Source: Metaphire vulgaris (taxonomy: Eukaryota > Annelida > Clitellata > Crassiclitellata > Megascolecidae). From it: a stretch of DNA of 64,000 nt. The stretch spans positions 7,088,225-7,152,224 of the forward strand of contig CM030837.1 in the NCBI GenBank assembly GCA_018105865.1, given 5' to 3'. Made by a program: the position numbers and the translations under genes. Below are positions 1-11,331 of the stretch, one piece after another; the stretch's first letter is position 1; the number at the start of each line of letters is the position of its first letter. Under the pieces are notes generated by a model. That model had not been told where the DNA came from. It made no database searches and worked only from the letters and a program-made list of their open reading frames with translations.

Positions 1-229
1 TAAGCAAATAATATTAACTTTAGCATCACAAACTGAATTACTGCAAAAATTCTTTACAAGAAGATCAGCAATTGCTACCAGTTACATTAGAAGTTAATAA
101 TCAACAGTTCAACATAATCAGTTTATCGTGGGCACTTGAACACAGTGATCAAAAATGCCATAATGTTCATCATTTGTCCGTAGATGTTGTTGTTGCTGCA
201 ACAGCTTCTGCAGTCAGTGCATTAAGGGT

Positions 230-1556
230 CGATTTTTTTCGGATTTGGAAAAGTCACGGCGGTGTATCTCCACGACTTGCAACAAGAACTGTTTCTGCTT
301 CTATTGCTATGTCAGGACTCCATTGAATGCCTGAATCAAGGCCACTCCTCGCTCGGCTGCATCGTTGACGACTTTCAAACTTTTCACTTCCGTTGTACAT
401 CAGTCATTGTTACTGTTCCATGTATCTAGACTATTGACAGTTGGTCAGGAAATGTTGTGGTATAGCCAGTGCTGGGAGCAGCTGTCTGGTGTGTTGTGAA
501 ACAAAGTCAGACAACTGCTTTTGAGATAGTGTGGGGCGGGAGGCAATGCGTCGAGGATGAACTGTTGTTTTGTTGTCTAGCGCCATAACCATGGCTGATT
601 TCATATCAGCCGACACTTCGGAGTCAAAGAACGCTAAACCAACCAAGATTTCGCTTACGAACCATAAGTGTCCAGAGAATGACTTCAGCGGAGCTTTAGC
701 AACAGCTTTGCGTATTTTCTTGTAGCTCTCCAAGTCACAGTCTAGAGTAGCTGCAGATCATTCTGTGGAGCAGATTGAGGCACATGCACATGCAAACCAG
801 GCCTTCAAATAGACCTTCAGTACAAAAGTGTTGAAATGGCTCAGAGCTGACAGCTCACGTGCAGTTATTCGGAACTGGTAGCGGAACAGAAAAATCTTTA
901 GACAGCAGATCAGTTTTGCCATCCACCGAGCCCGGTGGAATTCTCTGGGAGCCTGAACCTTTAGGTCTGTACTGTACTCTGCTGCGGGAAATAGAAGTGA
1001 CAGCTGCAGAAGCTCACGATAGTCGTCTCTGGGCTGAAATTCTGTTAACTGCTGCTGAAAGGTCATCCAGAACTGTGCCGAGAATCGATGTGATGGAATC
1101 TACAGCCAGCCCATTTTCATACCTATAGACTGGTTAATCGAACTCCAATTTTGACCAAATCTCTGAAACAACTTGATGTTTGGTCCACTAGATTGTCCCA
1201 TCAGTTCATGTATCAAACACCTTTCTCACGATTAGTTCCATGATGTGATGCCTGCATGCCAAGCTGATCAGATCCGTGTCCAGCTTTTCTTCCAAAAGTA
1301 CCGGTATGCAAGCGTCGGCTTGAAGGACTGTGTTGCTGGCTGTAGTGTCAAAACACATGAACTTAATGCGGTCGGCGAGGTTCCATTCCTGAATGAGATT
1401 AAACACTGCTGCTGCTGCTGCAATGTTGTTAGCTGTATTCCTGTTACTGAATTTAGTTCTGTCTAGTGCAGCTGCTAAACCTGGACTGATGACATTGATA
1501 GGCCTGCTTTGCTTTGGCTGACTAGGAGTGTGTGGCATATTGGATTCACCATCCAA
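230..1556 (-). pseudogene. hAT-like transposase-type protein, broken copy
   Basis: Successive minus-strand open segments (1206-1556, 758-1066, 431-733, then a segment with stops down to about 230) read as one protein interrupted by frameshifts. The first contains CFDTTASNT, then ACRHHIMELI about 30 residues later. This resembles the D...CxxH arrangement of hAT-type RNase H-fold transposases. The next segment has ARWMAKLICCLKIFLFRYQF, and the last contains QKQFLLQVVEIHRRDF. I recognise this as a protein family repeated in many invertebrate genomes but cannot give its formal name. The hAT-like placement is an inference from the motif spacing. The frame changes and internal stops mean this copy is dead. 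No terminal repeats or target duplication were identified around it, and the 5' part of the element may extend beyond the left edge of the window. Confidence 0.6.
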
Positions 1557-1881
1557 ATCGCAATCGTTAGGGGTTTCAGTCTCACAACAATATCAGTCTC
1601 ATTAAACAAAATCAATCAATAGCAAGAAAACTTGCTAACAGAAGAAAAAAGAGTATCAATTTTCTTTGATGAAGAAAATTTTAATTGAAAATAAAAGTAT
1701 ATTATGGCGAAATATGTACAATTGTACATATGACAACATTTTTGTCCATTGAGCTACCAGAAGATATTAAAATATCAGAATGAAACTTGGCAGAGTTATC
1801 ATGTATCATAAAAGGAACAAAAGGAAGGGGTGGGGCATGGAAAATATTTCAAAAATTTTTGGGCCATTGCATTGAGTGGCA

Positions 1882-1883
<2 letters not shown>

Positions 1884-1927
<44 letters not shown>
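1884..1927. repeat. (TA)n microsatellite
   Basis: About 22 uninterrupted TA units. It directly abuts the left end of the candidate TIR element that starts at 1940. Confidence 0.95.
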
Positions 1928-1929
<2 letters not shown>

Positions 1930-1939
1930 GCACGCTTAT

Positions 1940-3158
1940 AGGGTTGCCATATCCCTGTCTCCAAAATACCGACACCCGTGTCGGTGAAATTAAAATGCAG
2001 ACGTAACAAGATGAACCAGGGAAAAAATTTGCAGTATACATTTGGTTAAAGCTGATAAATTGTAAATTAGTAACTTTAGGCTACATGTTCATTCCAAACT
2101 TCAAATCCGTTTTCTCAAAATGTTAATTTTTTGGATAGACCACTCATATCGCAGCAACTCAAATAACATACATTGTAAATAAAACAATAAAATTGCTACT
2201 GTCTCTTAAATATATGTAAACTGTACCGTTTGCAACAGAGATAATAAAAGAAACTGTTACACGACTTTGTATTTGCACTGTATTTACTAGACTCCGCTAC
2301 TTTAATCCTGTCTTTTCAATTGTATAAAACATACTTTAAAATTGCATCTCATTAATTCTCTTCCATGTAGTCAATAGACCAAGTGAGCCAATAGCATTTG
2401 ACCCAATACAGGCCCTTGAAACTGCAACTGACAATACAGGTACTTTAAAAAGATTACTCTTATTTTTGCAATAAAGCAAGGAAAGCGTATTCCGACCATT
2501 TTGCTCTGAAACTCCAATAACAATCGAAAAATCTATTTAAACTTAGAAGTTAGATGCGACAGGCCTAACGGTTAAGCGATTTTGTCATACTCATAAGATT
2601 TTTCAGACGCGTAAAAAAGGTATGTCCCTGACAAAATTTAAAGAAGATTAATTTCAATATCTATTTCTCTCCGTTTGTCTTATTTGGCAAAATATAAATA
2701 ATTCTACCTGAAATATTTGCCATATTTTCATTTGAATTGAGTAAGAGCTTATGTTTTTCCATTTATTCAAAAGTCACAAGATTCTTTTAAACTAACGTTC
2801 GCAGATGGCCTAATGCATTTTGTGATATCACATGCTATGATTAGGGTCGCGGCACGTTACAAAACCGCTGAAGTGGGCCGCGGTTCTAAATGTCTGGGGA
2901 ACCCTGCTTTAGACTGCTTAATGCCTTAATAATATGCATTTAGGATTTGGGGCTTCCCAAACATATGCTATTATTTATAAAGGAATTATAGCCAAAATGT
3001 TGCATTGTACTGGTCTGGGAGTGACTTGATTGCTGTAGTTTGGTAGCCTGCAAGAAATTACCGGACACATGCATGTCCGGTATTGCCTCAATTTTTTAAA
3101 AGGACAAATAGGCAAACTACCGGACAGTCCGGTTAAAAACCGGAGATCTGGCAACCCT
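1940..3158. mobile_element. Possible TIR element or hAT remnant, no coding capacity
   Basis: The left end AGGGTTGCCATATC at 1940 is the inverse of GATCTGGCAACCCT ending at 3158 (12 of 14 positions), and both ends are followed inward by ACCGACA/ACCGGACA-type sequence. The interior is AT-rich with no transposase reading frame. At 2847-2912 it contains GGGTCGCGGCACG...GGGGAACCCTGC, which resembles the subterminal part of another hAT end. No clean target duplication was found, so the boundary and superfamily are tentative. It may be a composite of two remnants. Confidence 0.4.
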
Positions 3159-3354
3159 AAAGTTTACGATACGTCTGCTGAGATGATACGTCTGAGATGT
3201 TCGACTTCTATAGGCAAACGAAATGATCCTGACTTTGTCAACATGGGTCGAACTAAAATAAGGACAACCGAACCGATACCTAGGATTATGGCGGATGATT
3301 AAATGATGCTGAAAATTACATTACCTTCATGTAATTGAGACGTTTGATAGGAAC

Positions 3355-3435
3355 TTGGGTAAGGTGGAGCAGTGGTATGATTCTTGCCGTGTTTGTCGGT
3401 CGGTCGGGCGGCAGCGGGTTCGAAACTGACCATAT
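3355..3435 (+). repeat. tRNA-derived SINE head (tRNA-Gly-like)
   Basis: A box A-like TGGAGCAGTGGTA (3364-3376) and a box B-like GGGTTCGAAAC (3416-3426) are spaced as in a tRNA. The segment AGTGGTATGATTCTTGCC resembles the D-arm to anticodon region of tRNA-Gly. The acceptor arms do not pair, so this is a pol III SINE head or a tRNA pseudogene, not a functional tRNA. The 3' extent was not determined. Confidence 0.5.
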
Positions 3436-3676
3436 AGGCCTATGGCCACAACCTTGGCTAAGTTATCCGCACCAATTATTTTCTGCGAGGACGGCAGAGG
3501 GCAATCAATTCACTTAACTTATCCCCGGATTGGAGTAAGACCAATTGGACCCGCCTTGGGACAGAGAAATCTCCTCGCCATCAGAAAGGAACAGCTGATG
3601 TTAGCTGATCTTTCTAAACCATTTATACTCTTCGAAATGAATTTGAAATATTGAGAAAGAAATGTTTCAATCCCTT

Positions 3677-3916
3677 CAGGCCCGTACGAAGTGGGGTGCA
3701 GGGGGTGCAGCTGCACCCCCTGGAAAAAAAGTAGGGGGTGCAGCGCCCTCCTCTGGAAGACGAGACTGGGGATGCAGATCTGCACCCCTTGGAATTTTCG
3801 ACTCGAAAATATATAGGAAATGACCTTCTATTGGCTTGTCCACCGAAAATGTGACAACCAAACACCTCGCCTCAGAAAATCTGCACCCCTGCTGAAAATT
3901 CGTTCCGACGTGCCTG
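3677..3916. mobile_element. hAT MITE, TSD AATCCCTT
   Basis: The element begins CAGGCCCGTACGAA and ends TTCGTTCCGACGTGCCTG (imperfect inverted ends). It is bounded by perfect 8-bp direct repeats AATCCCTT (3669-3676 and 3917-3924). The 240-bp interior has several copies of a GGGGGTGCAG/CTGCACCCC motif and a degenerate GACCTT...TTGGCTTGTC module that is shared with other MITEs here. It has no coding capacity. The 8-bp duplication and CAG...CTG ends are hAT hallmarks. Confidence 0.8.
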
Positions 3917-3950
3917 AATCCCTTAAATTAATTTCGCTTCATTTGGCGCT

Positions 3951-3953
<3 letters not shown>

Positions 3954-4019
<66 letters not shown>
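3954..4019. repeat. (GA)n microsatellite
   Basis: About 33 GA units, 38 bp beyond the right end of the MITE at 3677-3916. Confidence 0.95.
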
Positions 4020-4024
<5 letters not shown>

Positions 4025-4920
4025 TTAATGTTGACAGGTTCACAGTCATGGCCGCGGAGAACTGCTTGTCTCACTCTGCTATCAGCCGTCGTCCGATCGC
4101 CTGACTGTGGTCGTTCTTAAAGCAAAAAATCTTCCAAAGATGGACATAACCGGACTTTCTGGTCAGTCCTCAGAGATGATTTTTACACGAAAATATAGTA
4201 CACAGTCGCTCTAATAGACTTCGTAGATGATCGATGTGTTTATACGAGATGTAAGTGGAAGATTATGAATATCTTAATAGGTTAGTGTTCGATATTTTTA
4301 AAAAAACCGAAAGGGGTTTGACTATCCGCATTCACCCCAAAGTTTTCAACTTCCAATGTGATGCGACAACCAAGACCCCAAAACCCTTTCTCGACAAACG
4401 CACGGGGTTAAACCGTCAACCCCAAGCACATGGGGCATTTGATTAGACTGCCCCATTTTGCATTCAAGGCTAAATTACATGCATATTTCTCAACAGATAT
4501 GTCAACAACTGACACAATTTTCTTGTCCTAAATGTATGAATAATTCTTGCAGGCTTAGTAACGAAAAACATTCTTTGACGTGTGCAACATGAGATCGATT
4601 CATTTGAGTTGCTCACCAACCACAGCTCAGAGCAAGGCTCAGAGGAGACGATTTTCAAATGCAGTCTATCAGTAATTAATTATAATTTAACCCGAGAATT
4701 TTTCCTCAAGTTTAGTTTGTCGCCTTTGCGCGAACAGGCATAGTACGAGTTCTATTTAGGATAATTCTCACAATTTGGCAGAAAATAAACAGAAACTACA
4801 GTCAGCAACCATTTTGATGGTCTCTTAAATTTATATTCCAGACATTTTTAACAGGTATTTAGCGCCTGTCACAACATGACTGTGGAATTAGACGTCAAAG
4901 GTGATATACTGTGCCACCTG
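4020..4920. other. No gene recognised
   Basis: AT-rich DNA with short open frames only. A GGGGTTT/AACCCC-rich patch at about 4310-4460 looks like decayed TIR-element sequence, but no paired ends or duplications were found. Confidence 0.5.
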
Positions 4921-5000
4921 TTAACCCCTTAGCCATGTATTTAACTGTAACTCAACGTAAAATGGATGGATATATCCAGGATCCCCAGTTAAGGGGTTAA
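4921..5000. mobile_element. 80-bp TTAA-bounded mini-element, copy 1
   Basis: It starts TTAACCCCTTAG and ends CCCCAGTTAAGGGGTTAA. The termini are inverted and include TTAA at both edges, the usual piggyBac target duplication. The interior (TATTTAACTGTAACTCAACGTAAAATGG, then GGATATATCC) matches the copies at 36442, 44315 and 49905. This copy is in the same orientation as the 36442 copy. Confidence 0.75.
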
Positions 5001-5132
5001 CAACCTCTTGGAAACCACGTTGAAATAGCTCGGACACTTCTTACAAGATTCCTTAATAATAATAATGTGATTTTAAGTGGTTTAGGAGGCTAAGTAAGCC
5101 TGTGTGAAAACCACTGATGTAACCATCTGCAT

Positions 5133-8118
5133 TCAATAACCTAGTTTATCTAGATAGCCTTTGAATCCGTTCACTGTTTCAACTGTCACTCCCACCTCGT
5201 CCAAACTGTTCCATTTGTCCACAACCCTTGCACTAAAAAAGTTTTTCTTTCTTGGACCAACCCTCTGCTTAAACATTTTGCACTTGTGGCCTCTTGTGCT
5301 CCCATAGTGTGCCAATGTAAAGAATCGATCATATGGCACATCCACTTTCCCAGTCATTATTTTGTATGTTTCTATCAAATCCCTCTTTCTCTTCTCCTTT
5401 CTAATGTTGTCAGTCCACAATATTGAAGTCTTTTTCGTAGCTTAAATTATGGCACCCATTGACCATCTTCGTTGCTCGTCTTTGCACTTTTTCTAAAAGT
5501 TCTATATCTTTTCAAGAATGGATTCCAAGCCTGAACACAGTATTCCAGATGAGGCCTTACTAATGACTTATAAAGTTTAATGATTATCTCTTTGTCACGA
5601 CTCACAATTGTCCTTTTCACCATTCCCAACATTTGGTTTCCCTTTTTGCTGCCTCCATGCATTGGTGAGATGGATTCATACTTCTATGGGTGATTATCCC
5701 CAAGTCTCTTTCTTTTTCTGTTGTGGTTAGAACCTTCCCTAAAGAATATTCATTACCATTATTAGACTTCCCAACATGCATTACAGAACATTTATCAATA
5801 TTGAAAAGCATCTGCCAGTCCACAGACCACTGAAACAATTTCCTTAGATCTTCTTGTAAAATTTTTGCATCATCCTCCGAGTCTATATTTCTGCATAACT
5901 TTGTGTCATCGGCAAACTTTGAAATTTTGGACAGTAATCCTTCATCGATATCATTTATATATATTAGAAAAAGCAATGGCCCAAGCACTGAGCCCTGAGG
6001 CACTCCACTGATAACTCTTGCCCATTGCGAATGGCCTCCCCTAATGCCAACCTTCTGTCTTCTTCCCTTCAACCAATTTTCAATCCATCTGAGAATATTG
6101 CCCCTTATTCCACAGGACTTCAGTTTGGCAGCCAGCCTTATGTGGGGTACTTTATCAAAAGCTTTGGCAAAATCTAAATATATTATGTCTACTCCCTTGC
6201 CCTTGTCTAGCTTATCAAAAACCTCCTCCAGAAAGTCCAACAGGTTGGTCAGGCATGAACGCCCCTTTGTAAATCCATGCTGACTATCTTTAACAATTTT
6301 ATGCCTAGTCAAATGTTCCAAAATGCTTTCTTTCAGTATTTTTTCCATAACTTTACCGATTACAGATGTTAGGCTCACTGGTCTGTAATTGCTTGGTTCA
6401 CTTCGTTTTCCCTTCTTGAACAGTGGGCTGACTAATGCGTCTCTCCAGTCTTGCGGTACTACTCCAGTTCTGAGTGATTCATTGATTATCAAAGCAATTG
6501 CATGTCCTATTTCATTTCGAACCTCGTAAAGAAACTTTGGATGTAAGCCATCTAATCCTGGGCTCTTGTCTGTCTTTAAATTGGTCAAAACCTTGATAAC
6601 ACATTCTTTTGTACACACTATATCTGTTAGCATTTCTTCTTCATTTCCATCAAACACAATTTTGGCTTCTGGCATAGTATTTGTATTTTCCTCTGTAAAT
6701 ACTGAACAAAAATAGTTATTTAGAATCTGTGCAGTTTCTACATCGTCTGTTATTGCACATCCTGCGCTGTCCAAGAGGGGACCGACTGTGTCCTTTCGTC
6801 TCAACTTTCTATTACAATATTTGTAGAAACTTTTACTGTTCTGTTTTATATTTTTGCTAATCTACCTTCAAAATTTGCAATAGCCATCTTGTTAGTAACT
6901 GCTGATGCTTTTCTTTTCTGAGTGTACTGTTCCTCCAAGATCTTAAGTCTGTGCTGATTCTGCTCATTTCCTTTACTTGCTAATCTGAGTTTACTTAGTT
7001 TCCTCCACGCTTTGTTTTTCGCCCTTCTTTTCGTTGCACTTCTCTTGTTATCCAAGGAAGTTTGTTATTAATTTTCTTCTGTTTGGGAATGGTCAATTCT
7101 ATGACTTTGGACATACATTTGGTAAATATGCTCCAGCCTTCCTCGGTGTCTTTTCCTGTTATCTCCTCTCCAAATCCATTTCTGTAATCATCTTCCTTGC
7201 CAGGTCATATTCTCCCTTAAAAAGTTACGTCTATCCAGAAACTGCTTTTGTTGACCAATCCCAAAGTTAATAGTAAAACTGACCATTTGGTGATCACTTG
7301 TTGCAAAATTCTGCCCAACCTCCACGTTGGAAACTATATTCTCTCTCTCTTGTTAGAACCAGGTCTAATATGTTGTTGCCTCTTGTTGGCCTTGTCACAT
7401 GCTGAAACAGAAAATTATCATTGACACAGTCCAGAAATTTCCTATCACATGATCTCTCTGTATCCAGCGTTTCCCAGTCTACATGATAATTAAAGTCACC
7501 CATTATAACAACATTTTCTCTTGATACCTTGTTCAATAAAGCAAACATTCCATTATCTGATTCTTCCATAGCACTTGGTGTTCTGTAACAAACCCCTACC
7601 AATATTTTTCTCGGTGACTTCTGATTTCACACCATATATGCTCCTTGAAGTGATCATTTTCTATGTCTGTTCGCTCCGTGGCATGCAAGCCTTCTTTAAT
7701 GTAAAGTAGTACCCCTCCTGCTCCATGACCTTTGCTGCTCTGGTTTTCCCTATCTTTTTCTAAACATAGCATATCCCTGTAAATTTAGTTCGGTATCATC
7801 AATGTCACACTTGGCCCACGATTCTGTGATTCCGATAATGTCTGGACTCATAAGTTTTACTTGCATCTCCAACTCGGCCATTTTAAAAACCCCAATCAAA
7901 CTCCTAGCATTTACATAAAAACAGTTCAGTGGTTTTCCATACCCTGACATACTAACTACATTACTGTTATTAATAATTTCATCTGTATTATAATTGTGAC
8001 AGCTAGAGAAACCATATTCTATGTCACCCCTAGATTTATGCCTAATTACTTCCATATTATCTCTATATTTGTTATCACCTTTACCTCTTAGACATATGGC
8101 TTTGTCTCTAACTGTCAA
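5133..8118 (-). pseudogene. LINE ORF2: AP endonuclease and reverse transcriptase, frameshifted
   Basis: This encodes the endonuclease/polymerase of the CR1-like element. The N-terminal endonuclease is visible in two pieces: 7750-8118 with NARSL...SPDIIGITESW, and 7294-7602 with VIMGDFNYHVDW. A basic linker follows (6846-7055). The RT segment (5617-6804, 395 residues) holds GLDGLHPKFL, QHGFTKGRSCLTNLL, YLDFAKAFDKVPH (catalytic Asp near residue 211), GVPQGSVLGPLLFLIYIND and FADDTK (Asp 299-300). The thumb and C-terminal tail continue in other frames (5447-5662 with LVRPHLEYCVQAWNP; 5133-5420 with RDLIETYKIMTG and RVVDKWNSL). At least four frame changes separate these pieces. All the RT catalytic residues I can see are retained, so decay is recent. 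Confidence 0.85.
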
Positions 8119-8123
8119 CCTAC

Positions 8124-8900
8124 TTAGTTTAAAGCCTTACAGCAGCATTTAACACATGCAAATATTTTCCTAGCTATTTTATCTGCACCATACCTGTTGA
8201 GATGCAGCCCATCCTTTCCCAAATACCTGTCCCAAACATCGAAGTCGGCGTTCAGAAACTCAGCTCCTTCGCTCTGGCACAGTTCCCATAGTTCCTCGTT
8301 GACGCTGGTCCTCTTCCTCTCCATTTCCCGTGACAGTCTGCGTGGCAAGATTCCCATCACCGCGACTCGTCTTCTTCTCTTCTTTAATTCCTGCAAAATA
8401 AATTGAAACTTCTTTATTATATCTGCCTTCTCATCAGAAAAAAGATTATTGGTTCCCACTTCGATCACACAAGTGTCACCATCCTTGTGGGTTGAATCCA
8501 GTATCTCCTGGACATCCTCGAGCTTTGCTCCCGGCTGACAAATGGTGACAAATTTGTTGGACTGCTCCGCCAAATTTTGTCCCACTTGTCGAACATTGGA
8601 ATCCCCAATGAGCACTACCCTTTTCTCAACACTGACGCTCTCAGCCTCTTCTCCAACGTAGACGAAGGTGTTCCTCGGTCTTCTTGGAGCTGGCGATGTC
8701 TTCGGCTCCTTAGATTTCACAGTAATCTCGCGGATTCCTTCCTTCCTCGTCTCCGACGGTGCGCTTTCCTTGACGATCTCCGCGTAGGATTTCGACCGTT
8801 CCGCTGCTACACGCTCGCTCAGAGACTTCACGATGTGCTCCAGCTCCGTGAGTCTTTTCTGCTGGTCCATCATCGTCTTTTCCATAGCCGTCTTTTCCAT
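8124..8900 (-). CDS. LINE ORF1 protein with coiled coil and SGNH-type esterase domain
   Basis: An uninterrupted 258-residue frame. Residues 1-40 are heptad-like and rich in Lys and Glu, consistent with the coiled coil of many LINE ORF1 proteins. Residues 45-80 form a basic, Pro-rich linker. From residue 95 the protein has the four SGNH-hydrolase blocks: VVLIGDSN (Ser101), QPGAKLEDV (Gly124), VIEVGTNN (Asn151) and GKDGLHLNRYG (Asp230, His233). Every catalytic position is present. Esterase-type ORF1 proteins are known in CR1 and related clades, where they are thought to act in lipid or membrane association, though their role is unsettled. The start was chosen as the first Met of the repeated MEKTAMEKT segment. 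The C-terminus is Cys-rich (CVKCCCKALN). Confidence 0.8.
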   Translation of the reverse strand: MEKTAMEKTMMDQQKRLTELEHIVKSLSERVAAERSKSYAEIVKESAPSETRKEGIREITVKSKEPKTSPAPRRPRNTFVYVGEEAESVSVEKRVVLIGDSNVRQVGQNLAEQSNKFVTICQPGAKLEDVQEILDSTHKDGDTCVIEVGTNNLFSDEKADIIKKFQFILQELKKRRRRVAVMGILPRRLSREMERKRTSVNEELWELCQSEGAEFLNADFDVWDRYLGKDGLHLNRYGADKIARKIFACVKCCCKALN

Positions 8901-8980
8901 AGCTTCTTAGTAGTCGCTTGATTTGAAAGGAAATATTGAAAGGAAATATTCGCTGTTGTGGAAAATATAATAGACAAGGG

Positions 8981-9200
8981 TTCATTTTTAAAAAATCCAA
9001 CCCATCATGTTTCAGACCAAACTCAACCGCGAAAGTAATAGGGTTAAGCCTACTTGACCCAACCAAACCCAACTCACCGTAATACATTGTAATTTCTTAA
9101 ATCGTGACTTATTTTCTTACCAAAGCCAAACCAACCCAACCCACCATAAAAATGGACATTTATGACCTAACCCAAACCAACCCAATCCAACCCAGGGGCA
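8981..9200 (-). repeat. CCAACCC-rich dispersed repeat, copy 1
   Basis: This segment is the inverse of 52765-52985. Both contain a CCGTAATACATTGTAATTTC core followed by TGACTTATTTTCT and CACCATAAA, and both are bordered by runs of CAACCC/CCAACC. The opposite strand is GGGTTGGGT-rich. The repeat abuts the 5' end of the CR1-like LINE. Confidence 0.7.
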
Positions 9201-10312
9201 ATGGTCCCTCTGATCCTCGAGTTTCCGTGTGCGCATGAAATTTCCCTTGGGCAACAATTTCACAGTTGACTAACTTTGGGAACTTTTTCTTAGTGTAAAG
9301 GAACACGAAATCGCGAAATGGTGATGACCTTTTGACCTTTTTCGCTTGTCGGTCAGTCTTTTCAGAACGTTAAAGAGGAAGAACAACCATGGTGAGGTGG
9401 TGGCCTCCTTTTTCCAGCACTTGACATGACTTAAATATTGGATATCGACAGTGTTGGGTTGTGAAATTGAGCTTGAGGGGTTGAGGACAGAAATTCAATG
9501 AATGACAGAAACTGCTTTGTACCCCATAAGCGATTTTTGGGAGGGTTGCAAAGTTAGCTGGGGGGTTCAACCCTCCTCCTCCCGGCAACTACAACAATAG
9601 ATATCGAGTGCCTAAATTTTTTAGCATTCTTTGTTTAAAAAGCTCCTGCTATTTTGTTGGCAATACAGTTTTTTTGGGCACATGTCTCCCCGTTTTGGGG
9701 CGGCGTCCAGCTTAGAGCGAGCATTGCCCACGAGTGCACCCAACCAATGACCATGTCTGATGCACCAGTTTCATTAGAGTCTAAGGTATGTCCAACGCTT
9801 CTTGGTCGTTGGTCTGTACATCGAAAATGATCCCAAAGTATTAAAAAGATCTTTTGCGTGAGGCTTACGATTTAATGTTGCACCTGGAATGTTGCTGATA
9901 TCGTGAGATCTGCATCAGTCACGTCAATGATGAAAGCGTATAAACTTCGCTTGATGATCTCTTCTCGTCTGAGAACGATAATCAAATGATGATATGTCGA
10001 CATCGCCAAGCGCATGAGAATTCGTTTTAATTTGATCAGAAAAACGTCGTTGCCATAGATTATGCCCGACAAAAATGTGTGCAAAAGGACAATACGTCAT
10101 TACAACGTATACATCATTATCATCGCACATGTATTCTACAGGGAATAGCCTTCATTTTAATTAAATCAGCCCCAAACCTAACCATAGCACTAACACTAGC
10201 GTCAATTTATTGGCGTCAGTAAAAGCTCAATTACCCTATTAGACCCGATGGTGAATCGCATTGCCTCTACGTCTAAATGGTAATGCATAGTTACGTACCA
10301 AGCTTGTATGCT
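9201..10312. other. No gene recognised, decayed repeat sequence
   Basis: The stretch GACCTTTTTCGCTTGTCGGTCAG near 9336 is a diverged copy of the module found inside the hAT MITEs, and the 9380-9600 block has the G-rich/C-rich character of those elements. No paired ends or duplications could be assigned. The rest has no recognisable coding sequence. Confidence 0.4.
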
Positions 10313-10322
10313 GTTACTACTG

Positions 10323-10395
<73 letters not shown>
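10313..10395. repeat. (ACT)n microsatellite
   Basis: About 27 ACT/CTA units with one interruption near the left end. Confidence 0.95.
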
Positions 10396-10660
10396 AAAAC
10401 TGACAATATCTTGTGCGTGTGCACCATTTTACCAAATGTCAGGAGAAAGGGCACATTGTGGAGTCCAACTGAAAAAATAAATAAAATGGCAGCGATCGCA
10501 TACAAATAAAATGAGCGAAACGCAGGATAATAAGGAAAATCTAAGGCAGAGAAATATGATTTTCCGAACAGGAATATCTTTAGAGTTTTTCGAAAAAGAT
10601 GACCTGATACGTTATGATATGTGATACGCTGCTGCTGCTGCTGCTGATGCTGCTGTGTAG

Positions 10661-10971
10661 ATCCGTACGTGAAGGTCTATTTGATGCTGAACGGTCAAAG
10701 AATCGCCAAGAAGAAGACGCACGTCAAGAAGCGAACCCTGAACCCCGTCTTCAACGAGTCGTTCCAGTTCGACCTGCCGGCCAACGAGGACCTCCAGAAC
10801 CTCAGTCTCGAGTTCTTCGTCTACGACTGGGACCGGATGACGAAGAACGAGGTCATCGGACACCTGGAGATCGGAACGGCGGTCGCGGGGTCACCGGAAG
10901 CGAACCACTGGAACGAGGTCGTGAACTGTCCCAGAAAGCAGATCGCCGAATGGCACCGGCTTAAAGACTGA
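10661..10971 (+). CDS. Syt4: Synaptotagmin 4-like, final coding exon (C2B domain, C-terminal part)
   Basis: Synaptotagmins are vesicle membrane proteins with two C2 domains; Syt4/11 members regulate dense-core vesicle and postsynaptic release. The exon follows a CTGCTGTGTAG acceptor and opens in phase 1, so an upstream G plus AT restores Asp of the usual DPYVKV. It then reads [20 protein letters not shown], the polybasic strand of C2B, followed by [10 protein letters not shown], the Ca-loop region [20 protein letters not shown], and HWNEVV...[11 protein letters not shown] to the stop. The KKKTHVKK strand, WDRxTKNEVIG and PRxQIAEWH fit the Syt4/11 group better than Syt1 or Syt7. GC-rich third positions contrast with the AT-rich surroundings. 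Upstream exons were not found in the preceding 10 kb. Coding ends at 10971, so this is the last coding exon. Confidence 0.9.
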
Positions 10972-11164
10972 CCACGTGACACGTCGTCATTGGCATCCGA
11001 GTCACGTGAGACTCTGTCTATATGAGTCGTCGCTTATAACTCAGTGCTAGTAGAAACTGCGTCGGTTCAATTCTAAGCAGATTTAATTAACGATCAGCGA
11101 TTATAATATGTGTAGGAATATTGCTTTTTCTTTCGAACTCCTGCTGAATTTATGGACGCCGGAT

Positions 11165-11170
11165 AATAAA
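11165..11170 (+). promoter_or_regulatory. Candidate poly(A) signal AATAAA for the synaptotagmin gene
   Basis: AATAAA lies 194 bp beyond the stop codon of the Syt4-like exon. It is the first canonical hexamer on + after the coding region. Confidence 0.4.
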
Positions 11171-11302
11171 TAATCGGTCTTCGGGACTGATTTTTCAAAC
11201 GAATTGTCACAGTCGTGTTTGCTCCTGTATCATCGGAGAAAACAACAACCTGAGTTGTCGTTGTTGCCGTCATCATCGCCATCGTTAATTTTCTGCTTCC
11301 TT

Positions 11303-11331
11303 TGTCGTCGTCGTCGTCGTCGTCGTCGTCT
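11303..11331. repeat. (GTC)n microsatellite
   Basis: About nine GTC units, downstream of the candidate poly(A) signal. Confidence 0.85.

Larger units (their letters stand above)
5054..8945 (-). mobile_element. CR1-like non-LTR retrotransposon, nearly full length
   Basis: Read on the minus strand, the element runs from about 8945 (5') through ORF1 (8124-8900) and ORF2 (8118-5133) to a short 3' UTR ending in a small (ATT)n tract at 5054-5067. The order ORF1 with esterase domain, AP endonuclease, reverse transcriptase, and the FADD catalytic box match the CR1/L2 group of LINEs. ORF1 is uninterrupted, but ORF2 carries several frameshifts. The element is therefore relatively young but immobile on its own. 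Both edges are estimates because no target duplication was identified. It lies in the region that would be intron or upstream sequence of the synaptotagmin gene. Confidence 0.85.

Noticed and set aside
10612..10964. Frames overlapping the synaptotagmin exon in other phases and on the minus strand
   Set aside because: Shadows; only the frame opening after the TAG acceptor shows C2B motifs.
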